Notes: a model not told the origin generated them from the sequence alone. A stretch of 13,478 nucleotides of DNA from Deltaproteobacteria bacterium RIFOXYA12_FULL_61_11 (GCA_001799195.1 MGSU01000073.1:1119-14596), one strand, 5' to 3'. Positions 1 through 7,216 are shown, counted from the first letter of the stretch. Made by a program: numbers and translations.

Positions 1-395
1 TGTTTGACGATCTCCAGGACCGCAACCATCATGGAGCGGAGGTCCGCTTCCCCACAGTCCCGCCGGAACTCCCATCCCCCGAACTCGAGATCCCCGCACA
101 GAATGCTCAGGAACTCGGAGGCCTGGTAGGTATCACGATCGATACGGATCAAGGTGTCGTCGAGGAAAAAGGTCCTAGTGGTCACCCGCAAGCGGAACCT
201 GTCGGCCTCGAGTGTGCCATGAAGGGCGTGTACCGTCGCTCCGAGTCGTTGCAAGGGCTGGAGAAGGGCCTGATTGTTCTGTAAGTGCATGTATCCGCAA
301 CGCAAGAGTACGAACAACTCGCCGACCAGGCGCCGGGCTAGGGTCTGGAGGGGCGTATTGGTGCTTTCGCGAGTAGTGAGCGACGTTACGTCCAT
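1..395 (-). CDS. Conserved hypothetical protein, N-terminal 131 residues (runs off the window)
   Basis: An open frame starts at ATG 395-393 and stays open to the left edge, giving 131 residues. The ATG is 1 bp past the stop of the HEAT-repeat gene, so the two are probably co-transcribed and translationally coupled. The visible part has a helical stretch (about residues 15-55, Leu-rich, with GYMHLQNNQALLQPLQRL) and then a strand-rich segment near residues 63-90 (TRTFFLDDTLIRID). From memory, this pattern resembles the region before the HD/HD-GYP domain in proteins that sit beside HEAT-repeat genes in delta-proteobacteria-like genomes. The diagnostic HD part, if present, lies outside the window. 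There is no signal peptide or membrane segment in what is visible. That it is a real gene is fairly sure; its function is open. Confidence 0.7.
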   Translation of the reverse strand, partial: MDVTSLTTRESTNTPLQTLARRLVGELFVLLRCGYMHLQNNQALLQPLQRLGATVHALHGTLEADRFRLRVTTRTFFLDDTLIRIDRDTYQASEFLSILCGDLEFGGWEFRRDCGEADLRSMMVAVLEIVK

Positions 396-396
396 G

Positions 397-2118
397 TCAG
401 CGCTCCTCCGGGATCGACGCATCCCTTCCTTCGCGGATCTTGTGCGCGGCTCCCTTGGCCGCTTCTTTTATCTCAGCGGGTTGGAATAAGGAGCGGCCAA
501 GTTTCTCGAGGTTTGCCAATGAAGGCTCGTCGCGACACTCGCCGAGATGCTTGAGCGCGAGCAAGCGCAACTCCTTCCCGACCTTCTCCCCCTCGCCGAA
601 GGCCATGCTCCGCAGTATGGTCATGCCCTTTGGGGAGACCACTCGAGTGTAGAGCTTGATCACCTCGGTTTGTTCTTCCAGGTCCCACTCGAGGAAGTCT
701 CTGGATTGCAGAGAGAGTTGTAAGGGAAACTCCATGCGAGCATGGGGTTGTTTCTTCCACCGCTGCAGCACCGCCATCCGGATGGTCCGTTCTGGATCCC
801 GCAGGAGTAAGGTGAGTTCTTTCCAGAGGCTCTCGCCCTGGCAGTCTCGGAGGAGAGCCAGGACGCGATAGCGAACCTGTGGATTAGGATGGCGTAATCC
901 CTCGAGCAGAAGGTCAGGGTTGTCGCCAATACCGATCCTCTGCAAGGTCCGCAAGGCCAGGATCGCCGGAGCCTCTTCGAAACCGAACGCAACTTTGAGC
1001 AGATAACCCCGCTGCTTACCCGCGTGCTCTTGGACCTGGTTGAGGACATAGCCCTTGAGCTGTTCATGTTTTAATAAAACCAGTTGTTTGAAAAGAGCGC
1101 TGAAACCTTGTTCCGCGACGATTTTCAGCAAGGCAAGGTGCTCCTTGCTCCCGGGGTCGGCCAGCAAAGAGGCGAGGAGTTTCCGTATGACCTCGGTATT
1201 GGACAGGGTGATGCGCATGGTATGGTGCAGCATCATCTCGTTACTGGACTGGGGTTGATGCCCGCCCAGGGAGAGCAATTCCTGGATCGCGACAAGATCA
1301 TTCCTTTCCAAGGCCGCGATGACAAAAGTGGTAATGGCCACGGCAGAGACGCTCAACGCGGGTTCACCGCACAGTTCGATCATACCCCGTAACAAGGCCA
1401 AGAGTTTCTTGCCCTCGGCAGCGGAAGGCTCGGCCCGCCCTCGATCAGGGGTCTCCCCGGCCAGGTTGGAGAGTGCCTCGCGGGGCAACAAGATACCCTG
1501 GGAAGCGGGATCAGGGGTATTGGTCGCGGCCATGATGAAGGGGGAAGTTGGTTGTGGAGAGCGCGCACTGCGATACGCCGTCCGGGTTTGCACGAGGAGT
1601 TGATCCTCGGAGGGAGTGGCCGCGGAGGTCGAGAAGAGCTCGAGATGCCCCTGGGTGAAGCGCTCGATCACCTTGACCTTGATATGGGCAGGGTTGTGGT
1701 TCCAGAGCAAGGTCACGATATCGTCTTCCTCACTGGTCCCCCGTAGCGACTCCAACAACAGGGTCACCAGGAGGTCGAGTTCCGTCGTGCTGATCCCTTC
1801 GAGGAACAGGAGCCGACGAACTCCATCCTGGTAGAGCCGGAACAGGAAATTCTCTTTCGCGTGCTCGTGATGCAGTACTTCTTGTTCTTCGAGGAGGAGC
1901 GATTCGGGCAACACGGTCAGTTCCATTGCCCCATGGCTCGCATGAAAACCCTCCAATTCCTTGGCGATGAGAGTAAGATCTTGTAGCCGTTGGGGATGCT
2001 GAGCAGGCAGCAGCTTCATCCTGTTCCAACCCCGCTCGAACACGGTGAGCACCTGTCGAGCCTTTTCCACCCGTTCGGAGGTTTCGCCGCTCAGGAGACG
2101 TTGGCTGCGCAGCTTCAT
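397..2118 (-). CDS. HEAT-repeat domain protein
   Basis: The product is 573 residues. I chose ATG 2118-2116 over an upstream in-frame start at 2184 because GGGAGGACC lies 8 nt before it and the conserved-looking sequence begins there (MKLRSQRLLS). Residues about 20-170 form an N-terminal domain with the segment ENFLFRLYQDGVRRLLFLEGI and a later DDIVTLLWNHN. The middle (about 180-240) is low-complexity, Pro/Ser/Thr-rich and linker-like. Residues about 260-560 are helical HEAT-type repeats; the clearest unit includes LLLEGLRHPNPQVRYRVLALL, followed by another around ELTLLLRDPERTIRMAVL. Such proteins are usually cytoplasmic interaction scaffolds. The same N-terminal domain is common in multi-copy HEAT proteins of delta-proteobacteria-like genomes. 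The coupled downstream gene may be its partner. No enzymatic residues are evident. Confidence 0.85.
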   Translation of the reverse strand: MKLRSQRLLSGETSERVEKARQVLTVFERGWNRMKLLPAQHPQRLQDLTLIAKELEGFHASHGAMELTVLPESLLLEEQEVLHHEHAKENFLFRLYQDGVRRLLFLEGISTTELDLLVTLLLESLRGTSEEDDIVTLLWNHNPAHIKVKVIERFTQGHLELFSTSAATPSEDQLLVQTRTAYRSARSPQPTSPFIMAATNTPDPASQGILLPREALSNLAGETPDRGRAEPSAAEGKKLLALLRGMIELCGEPALSVSAVAITTFVIAALERNDLVAIQELLSLGGHQPQSSNEMMLHHTMRITLSNTEVIRKLLASLLADPGSKEHLALLKIVAEQGFSALFKQLVLLKHEQLKGYVLNQVQEHAGKQRGYLLKVAFGFEEAPAILALRTLQRIGIGDNPDLLLEGLRHPNPQVRYRVLALLRDCQGESLWKELTLLLRDPERTIRMAVLQRWKKQPHARMEFPLQLSLQSRDFLEWDLEEQTEVIKLYTRVVSPKGMTILRSMAFGEGEKVGKELRLLALKHLGECRDEPSLANLEKLGRSLFQPAEIKEAAKGAAHKIREGRDASIPEER

Positions 2119-2222
2119 TGCAGGTCCTCCCTCGGTCAAGGTACCCGCCAGGTAGGGTGCGGCGTACCAGGTTGATCCGGGCAACGGTGAGGAATGACCA
2201 CAGGGGTTTTACTCTTGGCCCT

Positions 2223-2251
2223 AGCCTACCGATACGATCGGATGGGGTCAA
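2223..2251 (-). promoter_or_regulatory. Weak sigma70-like promoter candidate for the HEAT-repeat gene
   Basis: On the minus strand TTGACC (2246-2251) is followed after exactly 17 nt by TAGGCT (2223-2228), about 105 nt before the HEAT-protein ATG. The -35 box matches consensus at 5 of 6 positions and the -10 box at only 3. The spacer starts with the short palindrome CCGATACGATCGG (2229-2241), which could be an operator or chance. This is inference from spacing only. Confidence 0.22.
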
Positions 2252-2269
2252 ATCGAGGCCGGACAGTAT

Positions 2270-2288
2270 GCCTCAGTTTGACTTAGGC
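2270..2288 (-). terminator. Possible hairpin after the NUDIX gene (no U tract)
   Basis: Eight bases beyond the NUDIX stop codon a 7-bp stem with one mismatch (GCCTAAG / CTGAGGC on the minus strand) closes a 5-nt loop. No run of T follows in the direction of transcription, so this is at best a weak or Rho-assisted end. It is the only hairpin I noticed in the 177-bp gap. Confidence 0.25.
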
Positions 2289-2295
2289 AGAGGTG

Positions 2296-2862
2296 TCAGG
2301 CTCGGGCTTGCAGCAGCAACCATTGCACGCCGAGGATGGTCTTGCCGTCCTGGAACTCACCCGCGGCGAGCATGGTTTCGAGTTGGGACCGGGTGAACTC
2401 GCGCACGGCGAGGTCCTCGTCCTCGACTCCGGCGTAGGTGAGTCCTTGGCCCCGCACCTCGACGTGGAAGAGGTGCAGGCGTTCGGAGCAGGCTCCGGGG
2501 GAAGGGTAGAAGCAGGAGAGCGGAGTCACGGTGAGCGGCTCGAAGCCGGTCTCTTCGACCACTTCCCGCCGCAGGGCCTGTTCCGGGGTTTCCCCGGTCT
2601 CGAGCTTGCCGGCCATGAGTTCGAGCAGCCAGCCCGGCCCCTTCCCGAGGGTAGGTAGCCTGAATTGCTCGACCAGGACGTAGGTGTCGCGTTCGCTATG
2701 CCGGATCAGGGCCGTGACCGCGTCGCCGCGCTCGAAGACCAGACCGCGACGGGGCGGACTCATCGCGCCGTCGTAGCGCTGATGGCGGTGCCGGATTTCT
2801 TCCACCCGGAAGATGTCCGAAAAGAGGGTCTTCGTGCTGAGCACCTCGACCTCGCGCTTCAT
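2296..2862 (-). CDS. NUDIX hydrolase, ADP-ribose pyrophosphatase type
   Basis: The product is 188 residues, normal for the ADP-ribose pyrophosphatase (NudF-like) branch. A full Nudix box G-x5-E-x7-R-E-x2-E-E-x-G-F spans residues 85-107 (GKLETGE ... REVVEETGF). Upstream are the family-typical VEQFRLP and WLLELMAGKL; downstream the FYPSPGACSERLHLF segment is typical of ADP-ribose/GDP-mannose type members. The family hydrolyses ADP-ribose or other nucleotide sugars to NMP plus sugar phosphate, with Mg2+ held by the Glu residues of the box. The start at ATG 2862-2860 overlaps the ddl stop as ATGA, so it is translated with ddl. An in-frame start at 2889 is rejected because it would lie deep inside ddl and add an unconserved stretch. 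The exact substrate is not certain; a nucleotide-sugar role would suit the neuB neighbour. Confidence 0.92.
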   Translation of the reverse strand: MKREVEVLSTKTLFSDIFRVEEIRHRHQRYDGAMSPPRRGLVFERGDAVTALIRHSERDTYVLVEQFRLPTLGKGPGWLLELMAGKLETGETPEQALRREVVEETGFEPLTVTPLSCFYPSPGACSERLHLFHVEVRGQGLTYAGVEDEDLAVREFTRSQLETMLAAGEFQDGKTILGVQWLLLQARA

Positions 2863-3965
2863 CGTGCTCCCGTCTCGAGCCGGAAGCACCGGTCGAGACC
2901 GTGCTCGGCGGCGTGCCGCTCCAGGGCCAGCTCGATCAGACGGCTGACCAGTGCGGTCATGCTCAGACCGCCGAGGGTCCAGAGCTTGGGATACATGCTG
3001 ATCCGGGTGAAGCCGGGAAGGGTGTTGGCCTCATTGATGAAGAGACGCCCCTCGCGGGAGAGGAAGAAATCGACCCTGGCCATACCCTCGATCCCGAGCG
3101 CCTTGACCGCTGCCACGGCCAACTCGCGCACCTTCGCGGCGACCGTCGGTTCCAAGTCGGCGGGCATGGCAAGGTCGGTGGCCTCGTCGTCGAGGTATTT
3201 GGCGGTGTAGGAATAGAAGTCGTGATGACAGAGAATCTCGCCGACCGCCGAGGCTTCCGGGCGTTCGTTGCCCAAGACCGAACACTCGAGTTCGCGGCCC
3301 GGACAGGCGGCCTCGATAAGGACCTTACGGTCGAAACGGAACGCCTCGCGGACCGCGGCTCCGAAGGTCGCCGCATCGGTGACCCGGCTCACCCCGACCG
3401 AGGAGCCGAGGCAGGCCGGCTTGACGAAGAGGACCTCGCCGAGCCGGGCCGAGAGCGCGCCGTAGTCGGCCTCCTCCGTGCCGTGCAAGGTCGCGAACTC
3501 CACCACCGGTAGACCGGCCGCGGCGAGCAAGCATTTGGAAATTTCTTTGTCCATACCTACGGCCGAGCCGAGCACGTCGGCGCCGACGAAGGGCAGGTCG
3601 AGCAGGCGCAGCGCTCCCTGCAAGCAGCCGTCTTCGCCGAAGGTGCCGTGGATCACCGGGAAGACGACGTCGATAACTCCCGGACCGACCCCCCGGTCCA
3701 GGACGACGAGCTTGCCGGTCTCTCCTCCCGGCACGAGGGCGAGCTTTTGCCCGCGTACCGCAGAGTTCGAGCCGACGGGCAAGGCGGCCAGCCGCGCGAG
3801 TTCTCCGGGTTCTATCCAGAACCAGCTCCCGGTATGGTCGACGCAGATCAGGAGGGGCTGGAACCGGGCTCGGTCCAGGGCCTCGAGCACGTTGAGCGCC
3901 GAGCGCAGGGAGACTTCGTGTTCGGTCGAACGGCCGCCGAACACCACGGCCACGGTCAGGGTCAT
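2859..3965 (-). CDS. ddl: D-alanine--D-alanine ligase
   Basis: The product is 368 residues and makes D-Ala-D-Ala for peptidoglycan, using ATP in the cytoplasm. It is a complete ATP-grasp ligase: GGRSTEHEVSL at 10-20, HGTFGEDG at 106-113, MDK with the conserved Lys at 140, the phosphate-binding loop VKPACLGSSVGVS at 181-193, RELECSV at 224-230, ARVDFF at 296-301 and the metal/substrate loop NEANTLPGFT at 311-320. The omega-loop reads FYSYTAKY (250-257). Its tyrosines match ordinary D-Ala-D-Ala enzymes rather than VanA-type D-lactate ligases. ATG 3965 overlaps the neuB stop as ATGA, and its own stop overlaps the NUDIX start the same way. It is unlinked to the usual mur/fts cell-division cluster, so it may be a second copy; the window cannot show that. 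Confidence 0.95.
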   Translation of the reverse strand: MTLTVAVVFGGRSTEHEVSLRSALNVLEALDRARFQPLLICVDHTGSWFWIEPGELARLAALPVGSNSAVRGQKLALVPGGETGKLVVLDRGVGPGVIDVVFPVIHGTFGEDGCLQGALRLLDLPFVGADVLGSAVGMDKEISKCLLAAAGLPVVEFATLHGTEEADYGALSARLGEVLFVKPACLGSSVGVSRVTDAATFGAAVREAFRFDRKVLIEAACPGRELECSVLGNERPEASAVGEILCHHDFYSYTAKYLDDEATDLAMPADLEPTVAAKVRELAVAAVKALGIEGMARVDFFLSREGRLFINEANTLPGFTRISMYPKLWTLGGLSMTALVSRLIELALERHAAEHGLDRCFRLETGAR

Positions 3966-5017
3966 GTCGTTTCCTCCGGGAACTGCAGGTCGAGGATATC
4001 CCCTCGGCGGTACTCGCGGGCGGCGATGAGGCCGAGGACTTTGTCCCAGTGCCGGGCGCTGGTGCCGGTGGCCGGGCGCAGGGTGGTCAGGTTCGAGGCG
4101 TCGAAGACTTCGCCGGCGGCGATGTCCCTGGCCGCCACGATGCTCCGTCGGGCGATCGTGCGATTGGACCTTTCGCAGGCCGCGGGCCGTTTCTCTCCAT
4201 CGCCGAGCGCGGCCTCGACCGTGCGCAGGGCTTTCACCATGGCCTTGAGTTCGCGGGGTTCGAGCGCTGCCTGGTGATCGGGGCCGGGGAGGGAACGGTC
4301 GAGGGTGAAGTGTTTTTCAATCACGGTCGCGCCCAGGGCCACCGCGGCCGTGGTGACGTCCCAGCCGAGGGTGTGGTCCGAGAAACCGACCGGCGTGCCG
4401 AAACGCTCGCCCAGGGTCAGCATCGCCAACAGGTTGACCTGCTCGGGCGGGGTCGGGTACTCGGTGACGCAGTGGAGCACGGTGAGGTCGGTCTTTTCGG
4501 ACCCCGCCTCGGTCAGGACCTGGACGGCGAAGGCGACCTCCTCGAGGTCGGCCATCCCCGTGGAGAGGATCACCGGCAAGCGGCAGGCGCCCATCTTGCG
4601 GAGGAGGGGGACGTTGGTCAGCTCGCCGGAAGGAACCTTGATCCGCCGCACCCCGAGGCGTAGCAGGAGTTCGAGGCTGTCCTCGTCGAAGGCGGTAGAG
4701 AGGAACTCGATTCCGCGCCGTTGACAGGCCAGGACGAGCTCGCGGTGGGTCTCGGGCGAGAGTTCGAGCTTGCGCACCATCTCGAGCTGGGATTCTTCCG
4801 CCCCGGTGCTGCGGACCTGGTAGGCTGCCTTGGGGGCCAAGACCCCGACCACCTTCTCGGCTTTGAAGGTCTGGAACTTGATCACGTCGGCCCCGGCCTC
4901 GGCCGCGACCTCGACCATGTCCAGGGCGCGCTGGGGGTCGCCGCAGTGGTTGACTCCTGCCTCGGCGATGACGAGGAGCCGGGTGGCTCCCGACGATACC
5001 GGCGTACAGGTACTCAT
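3962..5017 (-). CDS. neuB: N-acetylneuraminate (nonulosonate) synthase, NeuB family, with SAF domain
   Basis: The product is 351 residues, standard for the family, which condenses phosphoenolpyruvate with an N-acetylated hexosamine to give a nonulosonic (sialic-type) acid. The TIM barrel carries IAEAGVNHCGD at 17-27, ADVIKFQTFKAE at 43-54, KVPSGELTNVPLL at 127-139, STGMADLEEV at 152-161, GFSDHTLG at 211-218, EKHFTLD at 234-240 and PGPDH at 244-248. The C-terminal SAF (antifreeze-like) domain is about 290-351 (RRSIVAARDIAAGE ... LGLIAAREYRRGD). The usual NHNGD motif here reads NHCGD. ATG 5017 is chosen over an in-frame upstream start at 5071 because GAGG lies 5 nt before it, a promoter lies just upstream, and the family starts there. 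NeuB, LegI and PseI are hard to separate by eye; PSGELTN favours NeuB/LegI. NeuA and NeuC are not in the window. Confidence 0.9.
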   Translation of the reverse strand: MSTCTPVSSGATRLLVIAEAGVNHCGDPQRALDMVEVAAEAGADVIKFQTFKAEKVVGVLAPKAAYQVRSTGAEESQLEMVRKLELSPETHRELVLACQRRGIEFLSTAFDEDSLELLLRLGVRRIKVPSGELTNVPLLRKMGACRLPVILSTGMADLEEVAFAVQVLTEAGSEKTDLTVLHCVTEYPTPPEQVNLLAMLTLGERFGTPVGFSDHTLGWDVTTAAVALGATVIEKHFTLDRSLPGPDHQAALEPRELKAMVKALRTVEAALGDGEKRPAACERSNRTIARRSIVAARDIAAGEVFDASNLTTLRPATGTSARHWDKVLGLIAAREYRRGDILDLQFPEETT

Positions 5018-5083
5018 GGCGACCTCGAGCTGCGACGAAGTCGGTATAGCGCCGCTGCGATAGGCTGTCAAAGGCGGGGGAAC
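5018..5083. repeat. Direct repeat copy A, directly upstream of neuB
   Basis: This 66-bp stretch matches 5774-5836 in the same orientation at about 54 of 66 aligned positions, with one 2-nt gap. The conserved blocks hold a promoter and a ribosome binding site; most mismatches are in the promoter spacer. Weaker similarity continues to about 5099. On the minus strand that extension reads as a degraded copy of the end of the radical SAM gene: codons P R T S L F P R L stop, against P R R F T R L stop in copy B. With copy B it flanks the DUF4160/DUF2442 module. Confidence 0.85.
5043..5071 (-). promoter_or_regulatory. Sigma70-type promoter for neuB-ddl-NUDIX
   Basis: On the minus strand a perfect -35 box TTGACA (5066-5071) is followed by a 17-nt spacer and TATACC (-10, 5043-5048). 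Transcription would start near 5036, about 20 nt before the neuB ATG at 5017, with GAGG at 5023-5026 as ribosome binding site. It is the best promoter match in the window and lets neuB be expressed without the radical SAM genes. Confidence 0.7.
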
Positions 5084-5184
5084 AGAGAAGTTCGTGGAGG
5101 GGAATTTGCCTCGACCGAGCGGGATTTCTGCGATATACCTTGGAATACAGTGGTTGTTTTGCTTTCGCTCGAGGGTTGAGTAGG

Positions 5185-5442
5185 ATGCCTGAGCTCAGCC
5201 GTTTCCTAGGGATTATTATTCGCATGCGCTATCGCGAACATGCCCCGGCCCACTTCCACGCCGAATACGGTGACTACGAAATCACGGTAGCGATCGATAC
5301 CGGGGTAGTGACCGGGACCTTCCCTCGGAGGGCCCTGAGTGCGGTGCTTGAATGGTTCCAGTTGCACCAAGCAGAGCTGAAAGCCAATTGGGAAGCAGCG
5401 ATGCAACGGAAACCCCTCACGAAGATCGAACCCTTGGAGTAA
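5185..5442 (+). CDS. DUF4160 domain-containing protein
   Basis: The 85-residue product is full length for DUF4160. It begins MPELSRFLGIIIRMRY, has the signature EHAPAHFHAEYGDY (about 18-31), and ends with a helix of the form LEWFQLHQAELKANWEAA. ATG 5185 is preferred over an in-frame TTG at 5140 because family members begin at this point. It is followed after 4 bp by a DUF2442 gene, the usual partner. Such pairs are often listed as toxin-antitoxin-like modules, but I know of no established activity. The module runs opposite to its neighbours and sits between two direct repeats, which suggests it was acquired. No strong promoter is evident; the A/T-richer stretch 5128-5165 is the likeliest place. 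Confidence 0.88.
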   Translation: MPELSRFLGIIIRMRYREHAPAHFHAEYGDYEITVAIDTGVVTGTFPRRALSAVLEWFQLHQAELKANWEAAMQRKPLTKIEPLE

Positions 5443-5446
5443 CCCT

Positions 5447-5737
5447 ATGTTCCTGCGCATTCAGCAAGCTGACTATATAGAAGACTACCAGATCCGTCTC
5501 GTCTTCAATGACGGAAGAGTGGGAGTGGTAGACCTTGCCGCCGAGCTGTATGGTGAGGTTTTCGAGCCCTTGCGCGACCGCGATTATTTCCGCGCCTTTA
5601 CCCTGGATGGTCACACTCTGACCTGGCCGCATGGAGCCGATTTCGCTCCGGAGTTCCTGAGTGAACTGCTGGACCAGGAGAAATTGCCTGGGTCCGCCTC
5701 CGAGGGGCCTGAGACCCAAACAGCACCTATCCGATAA
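5447..5737 (+). CDS. DUF2442 domain-containing protein
   Basis: The 96-residue product fits DUF2442: residues 1-80 carry the pattern YQIRLVFNDGRVGVVDLAAEL, FEPLRDRDYFRAFTLDG and HTLTWPHGADFAPEFL. About 15 C-terminal residues (PGSASEGPETQTAPIR) look unstructured. GGAG lies about 8 nt before the ATG, inside the end of the DUF4160 gene, and only 4 bp separate the two genes. The domain is small and cytoplasmic and is commonly paired with DUF4160; in such pairs it is a candidate antitoxin or regulator. No catalytic motif is seen. Confidence 0.88.
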   Translation: MFLRIQQADYIEDYQIRLVFNDGRVGVVDLAAELYGEVFEPLRDRDYFRAFTLDGHTLTWPHGADFAPEFLSELLDQEKLPGSASEGPETQTAPIR

Positions 5738-5773
5738 GGGTCGACCTCAATTCCTGGGTTTCCCTGTACCCTA

Positions 5774-5836
5774 GGCGACCTCGTGTTGCCGAGGTCGGTA
5801 TAGCGCCGCGGTGGCTGCCTGTCAAAGGCGGGTGAA
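5774..5836. repeat. Direct repeat copy B, overlapping the end of the radical SAM gene
   Basis: This 63-bp stretch is the partner of 5018-5083. It contains the last codons and the TGA of the radical SAM gene, a TTGACA/TATACC promoter and GAGGTCGCC. Where copy A continues with the neuB ATG, copy B continues with TAG (5773-5771 on the minus strand), so its ribosome binding site no longer leads into a gene. Confidence 0.85.
5797..5825 (-). promoter_or_regulatory. Orphan sigma70-type promoter reading into the DUF module
   Basis: On the minus strand TTGACA (5820-5825) is followed by a 17-nt spacer and TATACC (5797-5802). The -35 box overlaps the TGA of the radical SAM gene. Boxes and spacing are identical to the neuB promoter, but 6 of 9 bases differ in part of the spacer. 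Transcripts would run antisense across DUF2442 and DUF4160 towards neuB. Confidence 0.5.
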
Positions 5837-7216
5837 CCTTCGTGGGACGAACCTGAACAATCTCTCCACACGTTCGGCGGCGGCCAGGTATTCCTCGGCC
5901 ACGAGGGTCGCGCGCCGCTCCGCCCGATGTCGGAACCAGGGTCTCAACGGAACCCTGGCCTGCAGCCAGGTCAAGGCCGGGATGAGGCGCCGCAACGTGA
6001 GGACCTCCTCTGCCGTCATGGTCGGCGTGGCCAAGAGCTCATAGGGAGGTTCCGGATTGTGAATGAGGCCCAACGCCGCTGCCCGCCGGCGCAAACCCGA
6101 TCCGGGCAGGACCAGGAGCCGGTTCAGGATGAGTCCGTCCGGTTCGATGGCGAGCGCCCGTTCGAGGGTTTCCAGGAAGGAAGCGCCCCGCTCGCCGGGT
6201 AGACCGTAGACCATCTCTATCTGCACGCGGCAGCCCGGGCACCTGCCGCGCAATTCGCGGAGCATTGAAACCGCTCTCTCACCCACCGAGGCGCGGTTGC
6301 AGCTCGCCTCGACGGCCGGATCGGCATGGGGGAAGGAACAATCAAAATGGAGCCCTCGCCGCACCGTGGCCAACAGCCGGAGGTAGTCCTCGTCGAGGTG
6401 ATCGGGGTTGATCTCGAAATAGCACGTCGTCCGTTCCGGGAGAACCCGGGCGACCAGTTCGAAGATTGCGCCCGCTCGCGCCCTGTCTTCCAGGATATCG
6501 GGATCGGCGAAATAGATGACCTTGACCTCCGGATGCGCGAACAGAACCTCGAGGCTGCGGAGTACAGTCGGGACCGGCACCTTCCTGGGGGGTTGACCGT
6601 TCTTCCAGGAACAGTAGGCGCAGGCCCGGGGACATCCTCTCGTGGTCTCGAGGATCTGCCACGGGGATAAACGCCGGTGGGGGGTCACTTCGACCTGGGA
6701 ACACGCGAACCGTCGCACGTACTCGCCCGTGCCGGGGTTGCTCCGTATGGTGCTCTCCCGGCGCAGGACCAGGTCGGGCACCTCGTCGGGAGGAGGGGAC
6801 GCCAGACCGCAGCGCCAACGCAGGAAGCTGTGGAAGGGCAACTCGCCCTCATCGCGCACTATCAGATCCAGGTAAGGATTGCGCAGGAGCAGCTCTTCGG
6901 CGCGGGCCGAGGCCTCGGGGCCGCCGAGCACGATGGTCGTCGAGGGGGAGCGTTGCTTCACCGCAACAGCCAGCTCCAAGACCGAGCCGATGGTCCAGAG
7001 GGTCGTGCTCAAGCCCAGTACGTCGGGAGTGCCCACGGAACGGAGCATCCGTTGCAATGTTCCCCGATCCGGCCTCGCCGGGAAATCGAAGATCCGGAGG
7101 TCGAGGCGAGCCATGAGCTCGCGGTCCGAGCGGAGCTGCCGCAGCAGGGCATAGGGCGCCAGGGCAGTGAAGCCCCGCTGGTTGAACCCGGCGAGCACGA
7201 GGTCGAGCTTGCTCAT
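5822..7216 (-). CDS. B12-binding-domain radical SAM protein (first)
   Basis: The product is 464 residues. Residues 1-180 look like a cobalamin-binding Rossmann domain, with DVLGLSTTLWTIG and the strand-loop IVLGGPEAS at 95-103. There is no classic DxHxxG, as is common for radical SAM members of this type. The radical SAM core follows, with cluster ligands C195, C199 and C202 in TTRGCPRACAYCSW, and further core segments KVIYFADPDILED and EMVYGLPGE. The C-terminal ~90 residues are helical and Arg/Leu-rich. The family (class B) includes methyltransferases and other B12-dependent enzymes acting on unactivated carbons. ATG 7216 overlaps the stop of the next radical SAM gene as ATGA, so the two form one unit. 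The gene ends inside repeat B. The substrate is unknown; the nearby peptide gene makes a RiPP substrate plausible. Confidence 0.88.
   Translation of the reverse strand: MSKLDLVLAGFNQRGFTALAPYALLRQLRSDRELMARLDLRIFDFPARPDRGTLQRMLRSVGTPDVLGLSTTLWTIGSVLELAVAVKQRSPSTTIVLGGPEASARAEELLLRNPYLDLIVRDEGELPFHSFLRWRCGLASPPPDEVPDLVLRRESTIRSNPGTGEYVRRFACSQVEVTPHRRLSPWQILETTRGCPRACAYCSWKNGQPPRKVPVPTVLRSLEVLFAHPEVKVIYFADPDILEDRARAGAIFELVARVLPERTTCYFEINPDHLDEDYLRLLATVRRGLHFDCSFPHADPAVEASCNRASVGERAVSMLRELRGRCPGCRVQIEMVYGLPGERGASFLETLERALAIEPDGLILNRLLVLPGSGLRRRAAALGLIHNPEPPYELLATPTMTAEEVLTLRRLIPALTWLQARVPLRPWFRHRAERRATLVAEEYLAAAERVERLFRFVPRRFTRL

Noticed and set aside
2859-3965. VanA-type D-Ala-D-Lac resistance ligase
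   Set aside because: The omega-loop FYSYTAKY has the tyrosines of ordinary Ddl, and no vanH or vanX neighbour is present.
4317-5225. 302-residue minus frame across neuB
   Set aside because: Arg/Pro/Gly-rich shadow of the neuB frame with no motif. Its only interest is that its start shares SPAFD..RRYTD with a frame over copy B, which is just the direct repeat.
5018-5836. Insertion sequence or integron cassette ends
   Set aside because: The repeats are direct, about 65 bp and contain a promoter and gene end; there is no transposase, integrase, inverted terminal repeat or short target duplication.
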